DNA of 45,636 nt from Marinilabilia sp. Lineage in GTDB: Bacteria > Bacteroidota > Bacteroidia > Bacteroidales > Marinilabiliaceae. The notes beneath the pieces are model-generated. The model made no database searches. It was not told the origin of the DNA and saw nothing but the letters and a program-made list of their open reading frames with translations. A program made the position numbers and the translations under genes. Positions 8,054 to 16,940 of this stretch are shown here, piece by piece. Positions within the stretch are counted from its first letter, which is position 1. Every line of letters starts with the position of its first letter. Location of the stretch: contig NZ_JADQBH010000130.1 in NCBI RefSeq assembly GCF_016278715.1, positions 1 through 45,636 of the forward strand. The letters run 5' to 3'.

Positions 8054-8953
8054 ATGAGTAAGATTCAAGTAGCAGTAGTTAGTTATGGAAATATTGGAAA
8101 GTTTGCAGTAGAGGCAGTAAATGCAGCACCTGATATGGAATTGGCAGGCGTTGTTCGTCGTTCCACTGAGAACAACCCTTCTGAATTGGCTGATGTTAAG
8201 GTGGTTACTGACATTTCAGAATTGGGAAAAGTTGATGTTGCTATTCTCTGTTCTCCTACCAGAAGTATTCCCGAAACGGCAAAAGCTATTATGGAAAAAG
8301 GTATTTGTACCGTTGATAGTTTTGATATTCATGGCGATGAGATGTTAAAGCTGCGTAGGTTGCTTGATGAAACCGGAAAGAAGCATAACTCTCAGGCTAT
8401 TATTTCTGCAGGATGGGATCCGGGAAGTGATTCTGTGGTTAGAACACTTATGAAAGCAATGGCTCCTAAAGGACTTACTTATACTAATTTTGGTCCGGGT
8501 ATGAGTATGGGCCATTCGGTTGCAGCTAAAGGCAAAGATGGTGTTAAAGATGCTCTTTCAATGACCATACCGTTAGGAACCAGTATTCACAGAAGGATGG
8601 TTTATGTTGAACTGGAAGAAGGAGCAAATATTGATAAAGTAACTAAGGATATTAAAACCGATAGTTACTTTAGTAACGATGAAACTCATGTAATTGCTGT
8701 TTCCAGTGTGGATGAGCTTAAAGATATGGGCCATGGTGTATTGATGGAACATAAAGGGGTATCCGGAGAAACTCAGAATCAGTTGTTCGAGTTTAAAATG
8801 AAGATTAACAATCCTGCTCTGACCTCACAGATTCTTGTGTCATGTGCCAGGGCTGTTTTGAAGCAGGCTCCCGGTTCTTATACCATGCCTGAGATTGCTC
8901 CACTTGATTATCTGACAGGTGACAAAGAGGATTTGCTGAAGAGATTGGTCTGA
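8054..8953 (+). CDS. ddh: meso-Diaminopimelate D-dehydrogenase
   Basis: NADP-dependent enzyme that converts tetrahydrodipicolinate plus ammonia directly to meso-diaminopimelate, precursor of lysine and peptidoglycan, in one reversible step. The 299-residue protein starts with a Rossmann fold (SYGNIGKFAVEAV, about residues 10-22, then GVVRRS). It continues with SPTRSIPETA, DSFDIH and SAGWDPGSDSVVRT, and with the substrate-side stretch FGPGMSMGHSVAAKGKDGVK, all characteristic of Ddh. It has its own consensus promoter and a strong terminator, so it is probably a single-gene unit. DapD of the alternative succinylase route is encoded next door. Confidence 0.95.
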   Translation: MSKIQVAVVSYGNIGKFAVEAVNAAPDMELAGVVRRSTENNPSELADVKVVTDISELGKVDVAILCSPTRSIPETAKAIMEKGICTVDSFDIHGDEMLKLRRLLDETGKKHNSQAIISAGWDPGSDSVVRTLMKAMAPKGLTYTNFGPGMSMGHSVAAKGKDGVKDALSMTIPLGTSIHRRMVYVELEEGANIDKVTKDIKTDSYFSNDETHVIAVSSVDELKDMGHGVLMEHKGVSGETQNQLFEFKMKINNPALTSQILVSCARAVLKQAPGSYTMPEIAPLDYLTGDKEDLLKRLV

Positions 8954-8991
8954 TTGCCGAAGCAAATTCGTTTATATAAATAATTAAAGAG

Positions 8992-9026
8992 ACAACTGTC
9001 TGGATTTTTTTTCAGACAGTTGTTTG
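8992..9026 (+). terminator. Intrinsic terminator after ddh
   Basis: Perfect 11-bp stem ACAACTGTCTG (8992-9002) with CAGACAGTTGT (9013-9023), a T-rich 10-base loop and a short T-rich tail (TTTGTCTT). It starts 39 bases after the ddh stop. Confidence 0.75.
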
Positions 9027-9397
9027 TCTTCCACCCTCTCCTTTGGATTGTATCGAAATATGCTGATTTGTTAAACTTGTTTTTTGATCTTTAACTTCTT
9101 AGAAAATTCATTTGAATAGCGTGCTGTTCGCAATGTTTTTCAGGTCGTTAAAAATATAACAACTTAGATTAAAAGACTGACACTATTTCGTTACAAACCT
9201 ATAGTTATAGAAGTCAAAGCCTCCAACGTAAAACTGTAATCACTTCAATTCAACCATCTGTTGAAATTGGGAAGATTGTACCCCTTTCCCGGCGGGTTGA
9301 GTTGCTGTATGTAACAATCTTTTTACTCTTTATTTTTTTGGGGGTGAGATACAGGGAAAATTAATGTAATAGAAAATTCAATAAAAATTTTGAATCT
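9027..9397. other. Intergenic region upstream of dapD
   Basis: About 370 bases with no convincing gene. It should hold the dapD promoter, but no clean TTTG / TAnnTTTG pair was found. A run of T residues at 9329-9339 lies close to the likely promoter area. Nothing else was recognised. Confidence 0.4.
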
Positions 9398-10216
9398 ATG
9401 ATCGAGACTATTAAAGAAATTGTAGAGAAAGCATGGAGTGATCGTGCATTGCTGGACCATAAAAAAACACAGGACGCAATCCGTGAAGTAATAGCTCTTT
9501 TGGATGCTGGCGAACTTCGGGTGGCACAACCAGATGGGGACGACTGGATCGTTAACGACTGGATTAAAAAGGCAGTTATTTTGTATTTCCCCATGCAGGA
9601 GATGGAAACCATTGAACTGGGGCCTTTTGAGTTCCATGATAAAATGGCTCTGAAGCGCAATTATAAAGAATTGGGTGTGCGGGTTGTTCCTCATGCCGTA
9701 GCCCGCTATGGTGCTTTCATCGGCCGTGGTGCTGTTATGATGCCTTCGTATCTGAATATTGGTGCTTATGTGGACTCCGGAACAATGGTTGATACCTGGG
9801 CTACAGTTGGAAGTTGTGCTCAGATTGGCAAGAATGTTCATTTAAGTGGTGGTGTTGGTATTGGTGGTGTTCTGGAGCCCATTCAGGCTGCTCCGGTAAT
9901 TATTGAAGACAATGCCTTTATTGGTTCCAGATGCATTGTTGTTGAAGGTTGCAGAGTTGGGAAAGAGGCTGTGTTGGGTGCCAATGTGGTTCTCACCGGC
10001 TCCACTAAAATTATCGACGTGAGTGGACCTGAGCCAAAAGAATACAAAGGTTATGTTCCCCCGAGGTCGGTTGTTATTCCTGGAAGTTATACCAAGAAGT
10101 TTCCTGCTGGAGAGTTTCAGGTTCCTGCTGCACTCATAATAGGACAACGCAAGGAATCAACCGATAAAAAAACATCCTTGAACTCAGCATTACGTGATTT
10201 TGGTGTTGCGGTCTGA
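9398..10216 (+). CDS. dapD: Tetrahydrodipicolinate N-succinyltransferase
   Basis: Transfers succinyl from succinyl-CoA to tetrahydrodipicolinate, the first step of the succinylase branch to diaminopimelate. The 272 residues match the family length. Seen: an N-terminal helical domain (1-100), then the left-handed beta-helix with hexapeptide repeats. Recognisable stretches are the RVVPHAVARYGAFIGRGAVM region, MMPSYLNIGAYVDSGTMVDT, WATVGSCAQIGKNVHLSGGV and DNAFIGSRCIVVEG, followed by the C-terminal PPRSVVIPGSYTKKFPAGEF. It is transcribed alone, with a terminator downstream. Confidence 0.97.
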   Translation: MIETIKEIVEKAWSDRALLDHKKTQDAIREVIALLDAGELRVAQPDGDDWIVNDWIKKAVILYFPMQEMETIELGPFEFHDKMALKRNYKELGVRVVPHAVARYGAFIGRGAVMMPSYLNIGAYVDSGTMVDTWATVGSCAQIGKNVHLSGGVGIGGVLEPIQAAPVIIEDNAFIGSRCIVVEGCRVGKEAVLGANVVLTGSTKIIDVSGPEPKEYKGYVPPRSVVIPGSYTKKFPAGEFQVPAALIIGQRKESTDKKTSLNSALRDFGVAV

Positions 10217-10252
10217 TTTTTAAAGCAGACGCTTAAGTTGAATGAAAGAATG

Positions 10253-10284
10253 AGGTCGGGCCTGTTTGGTACCGGCCTTTTTTT
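10253..10284 (+). terminator. Intrinsic terminator after dapD
   Basis: AGGTCGG (10253-10259) pairs with CCGGCCT (10272-10278), one pair being a wobble. An inner GCC/GGT pairing is possible, and the stem runs straight into seven T residues (10278-10284). It lies 37 bases after the dapD stop. Confidence 0.75.
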
Positions 10285-10355
10285 GTAGGTCAGTGGTGCA
10301 ATAGACCGTTAGATTTTTAAATATAAACAGCCGATTCAGAGGGATTCGCAAAAGG

Positions 10356-10389
10356 TTAACGAACTATTGTTTTGACAATAGTTTGTTAA
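10356..10389. repeat. Near-perfect 15-bp inverted repeat (hairpin)
   Basis: TTAACGAACTATTGT (10356-10370) pairs with ACAATAGTTTGTTAA (10375-10389), with 14 Watson-Crick pairs and one G-T. The loop is four bases (TTTG). On the plus strand it is followed by A residues, so it is not a terminator for dapD, which already has one 80 bases upstream. It may be a structured RNA element or a protein-binding site; function unknown. Confidence 0.65.
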
Positions 10390-10574
10390 AAAAGTGTAAA
10401 CGCAGAGATATGATAACGCAAAGGTGCTGTTATCAAAGTGAAAACTGCCAAACCGCAATTTTAATGACTTTCTTATTTTTAATAATGCAATAATAAATCG
10501 AAACATGCAAAGGGAGAGACTTTAATAGGTGGCAGATGAAGGGCGCAGAAGAATAAGAAGCTTAAAAAAACTTT

Positions 10575-10582
10575 TATATTTG
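10575..10582 (+). promoter_or_regulatory. -7 box upstream of tsaC
   Basis: TATATTTG is a perfect TAnnTTTG element 22 bases before the tsaC ATG. No TTTG-like -33 box was found at the expected distance, so only the -7 element supports a promoter. Confidence 0.45.
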
Positions 10583-10604
10583 TGGTAAACAGAAGAAGGA
10601 ATTT

Positions 10605-11174
10605 ATGAATTATCAGGAAGATCTAAAAAAAGCGGTAGAAGTACTTCAAAATGGAGGATTGATTCTTTATCCTACCGATACCATTTGGGGAATTGGTTGC
10701 GATGCCACCAATGCTGAAGCTGTGAAAAAAGTGTATGCATTGAAGAAACGAGAGGACAGCAAAAGCATGCTGGTGTTAGTGGAAAATGAAGTCCGCCTGA
10801 ATTCCTATGTTCGGGAGGTTCCTGAAATGGCTTTTGACCTGATTGAGTTGTCAGATAAACCGTTGACGATAATTTATCCACAGGGGAAAAATCTGGCAGG
10901 AAATCTTCTTGCTGAAGATGGCAGCATTGGTATTCGTGTTACGAAAGAGGCTTTTTCCCAAGCACTGTGTCAAAAATTTCGTAAGCCCGTTGTTTCAACC
11001 TCTGCCAATGTTAGCGGAGATTCTTCGCCTCAGGACTTTTCAGCTATTAGAGAGGAGATCTTGAATGGTGTGGATTACGTGGTAAAGTACCGACAGGATG
11101 AATTGTCCAACCCGGCGCCGTCAGGAATTATTAAACTGAATGTGGACGGGCAGGTTCAAGTGATAAGGGAGTAA
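10605..11174 (+). CDS. tsaC: L-threonylcarbamoyladenylate synthase (TsaC/Sua5 family)
   Basis: Makes threonylcarbamoyl-AMP from threonine, bicarbonate and ATP, for the universal t6A37 modification of ANN-decoding tRNAs. The 189 residues cover a single YrdC domain: YPTDTIWGIGCDA (22-34), the Lys/Arg-rich KKREDSKSM segment (about 47-55), GSIGIRV and STSANVSG. There is no C-terminal Sua5 extension, so it is the short TsaC-like form. The thioesterase gene follows within 50 bases and may be co-transcribed. Confidence 0.93.
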   Translation: MNYQEDLKKAVEVLQNGGLILYPTDTIWGIGCDATNAEAVKKVYALKKREDSKSMLVLVENEVRLNSYVREVPEMAFDLIELSDKPLTIIYPQGKNLAGNLLAEDGSIGIRVTKEAFSQALCQKFRKPVVSTSANVSGDSSPQDFSAIREEILNGVDYVVKYRQDELSNPAPSGIIKLNVDGQVQVIRE

Positions 11175-11221
11175 TTTATAAGTAATTGGTGATGTTTTTT
11201 TCACTACACACAAATAAGATA

Positions 11222-11680
11222 ATGTTGTATAAAGAGGTTGAATCAGTGAAAACAAACATAAAGAAAGAAGATTTTAAACACAGGGTGCCGGTTCAAATGC
11301 GATTCAGTGATGTGGATGGTTTTGGACATGTAAATAACGGCGTCTATAACGACTATTATGACATTGGCCGCATGTACTATATGCGTGATGTGTTGGGGTG
11401 GCTCCCCGGCGATTCGGGGCGTGATTACCAGCTGGTGGTGGTGAATACCAAAACTGATTTTATTGGACAGATTCTTTTAGGCCAGTCCATTGAGGTGTTT
11501 ACCCGGGTTGTGTCATTAGGCAACAAAAGCCTGAAAATGGTTCAATGGATCGTGGAAAATGGGTCTGAAGAGCCCTTGTCTGTTTGCGAATCGGTAATGG
11601 CCGGATTTCAGCGAAGTACGGGCACCTCTTTTGTGTTGCCGGATGAGTGGCGCAAAGCGATTGATGGTTTTGAGAAATAA
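11222..11680 (+). CDS. Acyl-CoA thioesterase of the 4HBT/YbgC hotdog family
   Basis: Probable cytoplasmic thioesterase; the acyl substrate is unknown. From the ATG at 11222 the protein has 152 residues. A further ATG at 11192 would add ten residues, and TTG or GTG starts lie just upstream, so the start is uncertain. Seen: the hotdog active-site signature RFSDVDGFGHVNNGVYNDYY (about residues 27-46), with the catalytic Asp at about 32, and the strand-rich remainder typical of a single hotdog domain. It follows tsaC by about 47 bases. The next gene downstream begins the polysaccharide locus, so this marks the left edge of the housekeeping block. Confidence 0.8.
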   Translation: MLYKEVESVKTNIKKEDFKHRVPVQMRFSDVDGFGHVNNGVYNDYYDIGRMYYMRDVLGWLPGDSGRDYQLVVVNTKTDFIGQILLGQSIEVFTRVVSLGNKSLKMVQWIVENGSEEPLSVCESVMAGFQRSTGTSFVLPDEWRKAIDGFEK

Positions 11681-11718
11681 TTAAATGGTATTGTTTGGTG
11701 CCTTTCGGTATAACAGAG

Positions 11719-13563
11719 ATGCGAAATGTGATGAGAAATTTGATTAGCGTTTTTTTTGCATTTGTATTGATTGCCACAAATGCGTGTAAACCAATCCAAT
11801 CAGATTTAGATGATATTCAGATTGCATTTCTGGCCGATTCGCATTTGAATGATATTTATGTCGCATTTGAAGACTGTGATTATAAAGGTGTCTTTAACCC
11901 TGCGAACGAGAAGTATGTAAATATTCGTACAATGGCATCGCAGCTTCATTCTACGCGTATTTTTAATGAGAACTATTTTGCGTTAAGAGCAGCGTTGGAT
12001 GATATTCTGAAAAGGGGTATTGAATTCGTTGTGCTTCCAGGTGATTTTAGTGATGATGGACAACCATATAATGTTAAAAAGATACGAGAAATACTCCGAT
12101 CTTATACTTCCAAATATGGAATTCAATTTTTTATTATAACAGGCAATCATGATCCTGTTGGTCCATTTACAATGGATTCCGGGAAACCCGATTTTTTGGG
12201 TAAGGATGGCAGGCCTCAAGCCATTATGAGTAAAGAAGGATTTTACAATTCTCAATTACCGCATGATCATCCTGTAGTTGTGACGAAGGATGTTTCTAAG
12301 CTGGGTTATGAACAGATTGTAAATATTTTGAACGACTATGGTTTCTTTCCTCAGAAAGATTATAAATATTGGGAAACGCCATTTTCTTCCTATAATTACG
12401 AAGATTATAAATTTAACCAGGCTGTTTTTCAATCATCCATTTCACAAAGGTCTTATTTGGTGGATAGTTTAGGTAGGAGGTTGCCTGATGTTAGTTATTT
12501 GGTTGAGCCAGTGGATGGTTTGTGGTTGTTGGCCCTTGACGGGAATGTGTTTTTACCTTCAGAAAAAGAGGATAATAATTTTAAGAGAGCTTCGGTTAAA
12601 GAGGGAGGGGAATATTCTAATGTTATTAGATATAAACCCTATCTGATAGACTGGGTCACAAAAGTTGTTAAAGAATCTGAGCGGTTGAATAAGACTTTAA
12701 TTGTATTTAGTCATTATCCAATGATTGATTTTTATGATGGAGCTGTCGAAGAATTGAAATCATTGTTTGGAACGGGGAAGATGCAATTACACAGAGTGCC
12801 AGACAAGAACATTGCGGATCAATTTGCAAAAGCTGGCGTTAAAATTCATTTTGGGGGTCATCTGCATCTTAATGATACCGGGATAAAGCACTATGAGGAT
12901 GGATCTTTTTTGGTGAATATCCAGGTTCCTTCACTTGCCGGATATCCTGCTGCATACAAAATATTAACAATCAAAAACCCAGGTGAAATGATTATTGAAA
13001 CAGTAAAGCTGGATTCAGTTTCTGGGTTTAATAATTTATTCCCCCTGTATGAGAAGGAGTACGCCTATTTGCAAGAATCCGGGGCAGAGGATATTTGGAA
13101 TAAAGATATATTAAGCTCAAAGAATTATGGGGATTTCCTGAATTGGCACTTAAAGGAATTGGTTCGATTACGATTTCTCAAGAGAGATTGGCCTGAAGGT
13201 TTTAGGAATTTTATGCTTAATGCAGATGGAGTTGCGTTACAGAAATATGCCGGGGTCGATAAAATTGATACAACTGTCAGCTTTAAGTGGGCCGGGTTTG
13301 ATATGATTTTTGATTTTTACAGGGTTTTAAATGCAGATCATTTAGCTTTAAACGACATAGGTTCTCAGCGAATCGCCCAATATAAATCCATTATTAATGC
13401 AGAATTAACAAAATCTTGTGCTCATAAACCGGATGTGGATTCTTTGAGCGTTGATTTTCATTTGTTTGTGCGGGTTTTTAACGATCTGCTTCATGGCGAA
13501 CCCTCTGATTTTTTTAAAATCGAACTGGAGAAAGGGATAATTGTTGACATTAATCCTGAATAA
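11719..13563 (+). CDS. Lipoprotein metallophosphoesterase (calcineurin-like)
   Basis: Secreted phosphoesterase of unknown substrate. The ATG at 11719 gives 614 residues; ATG 11731 is equally possible and gives a shorter signal peptide ending in TNAC, a probable lipobox. Metal motifs of the calcineurin-like fold are all visible: ADSH (D-x-H), PGDFSDDG, ITGNHDPVG, FSHYPM and GGHLHLND. The C-terminal 200 residues form a separate domain not recognised. It precedes susC with its own terminator between, so it may be a separate transcript of the same locus. With GH92 mannosidases nearby, removal of phosphate or a phosphodiester from a glycan is conceivable, but it could also be unrelated to the locus. 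Confidence 0.8.
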   Translation: MRNVMRNLISVFFAFVLIATNACKPIQSDLDDIQIAFLADSHLNDIYVAFEDCDYKGVFNPANEKYVNIRTMASQLHSTRIFNENYFALRAALDDILKRGIEFVVLPGDFSDDGQPYNVKKIREILRSYTSKYGIQFFIITGNHDPVGPFTMDSGKPDFLGKDGRPQAIMSKEGFYNSQLPHDHPVVVTKDVSKLGYEQIVNILNDYGFFPQKDYKYWETPFSSYNYEDYKFNQAVFQSSISQRSYLVDSLGRRLPDVSYLVEPVDGLWLLALDGNVFLPSEKEDNNFKRASVKEGGEYSNVIRYKPYLIDWVTKVVKESERLNKTLIVFSHYPMIDFYDGAVEELKSLFGTGKMQLHRVPDKNIADQFAKAGVKIHFGGHLHLNDTGIKHYEDGSFLVNIQVPSLAGYPAAYKILTIKNPGEMIIETVKLDSVSGFNNLFPLYEKEYAYLQESGAEDIWNKDILSSKNYGDFLNWHLKELVRLRFLKRDWPEGFRNFMLNADGVALQKYAGVDKIDTTVSFKWAGFDMIFDFYRVLNADHLALNDIGSQRIAQYKSIINAELTKSCAHKPDVDSLSVDFHLFVRVFNDLLHGEPSDFFKIELEKGIIVDINPE

Positions 13564-13931
13564 ATCTTTCATCTTGAGCCATTATATAACTGCGATTGGT
13601 TGCCTGTTGGTGAGTACTCCTCTTCTCGTTATTCATTTTTTCCCATTTAGAGTTCTTTGTGGGTAACTTAGTACGTCCATTTTTTTCTGGAAAGAAAATG
13701 TTTGTTATGAAATGTTTTTTTGACCAGTTATGTGAATGTATGTTAAAGGGATCTCTTTGTCCCTTTTTTTCATTTTCCTTTTGTACAAATCATTCAAGAA
13801 TCTGAACTGTCCGGTCATTATTCTATAATTTATTGGAGGTTGGATGAAATGTCTATCATTTTGAATGAATAATCCTGGTGAAGATATATTACAAAATGTA
13901 AAATTGTGCATTCAAATCTAAATAAAATTTC
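13564..13931. other. Upstream region of susC
   Basis: 368 bases without a gene, holding a terminator (13745-13770) and presumably the regulated susC promoter and the binding site of the hybrid two-component regulator encoded at 29814. No perfect TAnnTTTG box was found near the susC ATG. Confidence 0.5.
13745..13770 (+). terminator. Intrinsic terminator between phosphoesterase and susC
   Basis: AAAGGGA (13745-13751) pairs with TCCCTTT (13760-13766), with an 8-base loop, and the stem runs into seven T residues. It lies 182 bases after the phosphoesterase stop and 162 bases before susC. Confidence 0.65.
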
Positions 13932-16928
13932 ATGAAAAAAATCACTTTAAAATTAGTAATGATAGCCCTTATATTAGGTTATTCATTGAACATTTGGGGG
14001 CAGGATATTAATTTATCCGGTACAGTAGTAGATGCTCATGGGATTTCAATTCCCGGTGTATCTGTTGTTGAAAAAGGAACCTCAAATGGAACCATTACGG
14101 ATGTTGATGGAAAGTTTTCCTTAAGCGTACCTTCAGAGGCGCAGGTGTTGGTTTTTTCTTTTATTGGTTTTGAAACACAAGAAGTTTCAATTGATGCGAA
14201 CACCACCCAGCTCAATGTAGAATTAACTGAGAGTGTTGTCTTTCTTGATGAGGTTGTAGCTGTTGGGTATGGAAAAATGACACGAAAGGATGTTACCAGT
14301 TCAATCACAACTGTTAAGTCTGAGGATTTAAACGTTGGGGCGTATAGCGATCCTTCTCAGTTGTTGCAGGGGAAAGTTCCAGGATTAACTATTACTCAAA
14401 CTTCCGACCCTAACGGTAGTTCATCCATTACTTTACGCGGAGCTTCCACTTTACGAACAGGTGAAGCACAAGAACCCTACTACGTAATTGATGGAATTCC
14501 GGGAATGTCACTTTCGCTGGTTGCGCCTGAGGATATTGAAAGCATCGATGTGCTTCGTGATGCTTCTGCTACTGCAATTTATGGGTCAAAAGCAGCCAAT
14601 GGAGTTATCATAGTTACAACAAAAAGAGGGAGTAAAAACGGTAAAACCAGTGTAAGTTACAGTAGTTATATTGCTGCCGACAATGTGTTGTCGAATTTGG
14701 ATATGATGACGGCTAGTGAGCTTCGTGCCTATGCGTCAGCCAATGAAATCACTCTTCCAAATGATGAAGGGGCTGACACAGACTGGCAGAAAGAAGTTCA
14801 ACGTACTGGATTTAGTCAGAACCATAATTTTTCTATGAATGGTGGTGACGAGGAGACCAGTTACAGTGCAAGTGTTAATTATATGGAAAAAGAAGGGATA
14901 ATCAAGGGGACTGAGATGGATCGTATCATTGCACGTTCTTTCTTAGAAACCACAACCCTGAACGACCGTTTAACATTGTCATTTAGCCTTAATGGAAGCA
15001 TTACGAACAATCATAATGTACCAATTGGGACTCAGGGAACCAGTGTACTTGATGCAATGAATTATTATTCTCCATTGGTTCCTGTTAGGAATGAAGATGG
15101 CAGTTGGTACGAGGGTTCTGGTATATCACAGAATTACAATCCGATGTCTATGATCAGGGAAGATGAGTACAATACAGAGAGCAAAAGGTTGCAGGGTGTC
15201 ACTAAAGCTTCTGTAAAGCTTTTTGATGGATTACTCTATAATTTAAGTCTTTCGCATCAGAACGAGCAAAATATTTATAGCAATTATAACACCTCTGATT
15301 CTCAGATTTATTCATCTGAAAATGGTTTGGCTAGTCGCACAGCGGTAGAAAACAAGAAAACTGTATTCGAGACTTATCTGAATTATGATAAAACTTTTAA
15401 TGAAACACATAAGCTTGGAATAATGGCCGGTTATTCATGGGAACAAAATGATTATAACGATGGATTTGGGCTTACAGTTTACAATTTCTATAATGATGAC
15501 CTGAAATACTATAACCTTGGGTATGCCAACAATATGGATATCTCTGGAATCAATAGTGGCTATACTCTTTCTACACTGCGTATGATTTCCTTTTATGGTC
15601 GTCTGAATTACAGTTACAATAGCAAATACTTGTTCCAGGCAACAATGCGTCGTGACGGTAGTTCTGCCTTTGGGGAAAACAATCGTTGGGCTACATTCCC
15701 CTCTGTTTCAGCTTCCTGGCGTATGGTTGAAGAAGATTTTATTAAGAATATGAATGTTTTTGATGATTTGAAATTCCGGGTAGGCTATGGTGTTAGTGGT
15801 AATTCATTAGGTTTTGACGCATTTACAGCAATCCAGACCTATGGCGCTTCAGGATGGTTTACTTATACGGATGCCAACGGAAATACTTCTGATTATCGTA
15901 CTTTGGCTGCAACAAGCAATGCAAATCCCGATTTGAAGTGGGAACGTACCAGTATGTTCAACATTGGAATGGATTTCGGTTTCTTCAAAAACAGACTCAC
16001 TGCGACTTTGGAATATTACGATAAAAGAACAAAGGATTTGATATACAGTTATGCAGTATCGACCAACCGCTATCCATATGGAAGTATGCTGGCTAATGTT
16101 GGCGAGATTAGCAACAAGGGTATTGAATTATCGTTGAATGTAATTCCTGTTGAAACAGAAAAATTCCGCTGGGAATCATCGTTTAATCTTTCTCATAATA
16201 AAAATGAGGTAATAAGTCTCTCTAATCAAACTTATTCGGTTGATTACATCAATGCCGCTAATCCAAATATTGGTGGTTACTCTACTGCCAATGTTCAGCG
16301 CATTATGGAAGGTGAAGCTATCGGAACTTTCTATATGTGGGAGTGGGCCGGATACAATGACAGTGGCGTTTCTCAATTTTATGTACATGATGCTGAAACC
16401 GGGGAACGAACAGGAGAATTTACGACCAGTCCTCAAGAAACAGATCGAACTAAAGTGGGGTGTGCACAGCCTAAGTTTACTTATGGTTGGAATAATACTT
16501 TTACCTATAAAAACTGGTCACTAACAGCTTTCTTACAGGGAGTAACGGGTAATGAAATTTTGAACTCAACCCGGGCTCAGTATAATTATGTTGCTTTGGT
16601 TGCAACAGGAAAGAATGTGTTAAGCGAAGTGGCTACCAATCAGAATTTTGCAGATGTAAATGCACAGGCTCCATCTGACAGATACCTTGAGAAAGGTGAT
16701 TATTTGCGTTTGTCAACCTTGTCTTTGAACTATAACTTTGGAAAGATTGGAGAGTTCATTAAAGGGTTAAATGTTTATGCTACCGGCAATAACTTATTTA
16801 CTATTTCCAAATATAAGGGACTTGATCCTGAAATATCGTTAGGTGGTCTGACTCCGGGTATCGACAGTCGTGAATATTTTTATCCACGAACCCGTACTTA
16901 CATGCTCGGCCTTAAAATCAACTTCTAA
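13932..16928 (+). CDS. SusC-like TonB-dependent outer-membrane glycan transporter
   Basis: Outer-membrane beta-barrel that imports oligosaccharides together with its SusD partner, driven by TonB. 998 residues: signal peptide (1-24, ending near NIWGQ) and a carboxypeptidase-regulatory-like beta-sandwich (about 27-100, SGTVVDAHGISIPGVSVVEK). The DEVVAVGYG linker (about 106-114) typical of SusC follows, then the plug domain (about 120-235, GKVPGLTITQ, then IRV-type repeats ending GVIIVTTKRG), then a barrel of some 760 residues ending in an aromatic strand (MLGLKINF). There is no STN domain, which fits control by the hybrid two-component regulator rather than an ECF sigma/anti-sigma pair. susD follows after 12 bases. 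Confidence 0.96.
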   Translation: MKKITLKLVMIALILGYSLNIWGQDINLSGTVVDAHGISIPGVSVVEKGTSNGTITDVDGKFSLSVPSEAQVLVFSFIGFETQEVSIDANTTQLNVELTESVVFLDEVVAVGYGKMTRKDVTSSITTVKSEDLNVGAYSDPSQLLQGKVPGLTITQTSDPNGSSSITLRGASTLRTGEAQEPYYVIDGIPGMSLSLVAPEDIESIDVLRDASATAIYGSKAANGVIIVTTKRGSKNGKTSVSYSSYIAADNVLSNLDMMTASELRAYASANEITLPNDEGADTDWQKEVQRTGFSQNHNFSMNGGDEETSYSASVNYMEKEGIIKGTEMDRIIARSFLETTTLNDRLTLSFSLNGSITNNHNVPIGTQGTSVLDAMNYYSPLVPVRNEDGSWYEGSGISQNYNPMSMIREDEYNTESKRLQGVTKASVKLFDGLLYNLSLSHQNEQNIYSNYNTSDSQIYSSENGLASRTAVENKKTVFETYLNYDKTFNETHKLGIMAGYSWEQNDYNDGFGLTVYNFYNDDLKYYNLGYANNMDISGINSGYTLSTLRMISFYGRLNYSYNSKYLFQATMRRDGSSAFGENNRWATFPSVSASWRMVEEDFIKNMNVFDDLKFRVGYGVSGNSLGFDAFTAIQTYGASGWFTYTDANGNTSDYRTLAATSNANPDLKWERTSMFNIGMDFGFFKNRLTATLEYYDKRTKDLIYSYAVSTNRYPYGSMLANVGEISNKGIELSLNVIPVETEKFRWESSFNLSHNKNEVISLSNQTYSVDYINAANPNIGGYSTANVQRIMEGEAIGTFYMWEWAGYNDSGVSQFYVHDAETGERTGEFTTSPQETDRTKVGCAQPKFTYGWNNTFTYKNWSLTAFLQGVTGNEILNSTRAQYNYVALVATGKNVLSEVATNQNFADVNAQAPSDRYLEKGDYLRLSTLSLNYNFGKIGEFIKGLNVYATGNNLFTISKYKGLDPEISLGGLTPGIDSREYFYPRTRTYMLGLKINF

Positions 16929-16940
16929 TACTTGAATTCT

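Larger units (their letters stand above)
10285..10604. other. Intergenic region with a 15-bp hairpin, upstream of tsaC
   Basis: No gene seen. The region contains a strong inverted repeat (10356-10389, listed separately). It also has a smaller GATAAC/GTTATC hairpin around 10413-10435 within a stretch carrying CGCAGAG and CGCAAAG words, which recur in many Bacteroidota intergenic regions. The tsaC -7 box is at its right end. Confidence 0.5.

Noticed and set aside
9323-9841. 172-codon minus-strand open frame opposite dapD
   Set aside because: Antisense shadow of dapD; low-complexity His/Asn/Cys-rich translation with no domain or promoter support.
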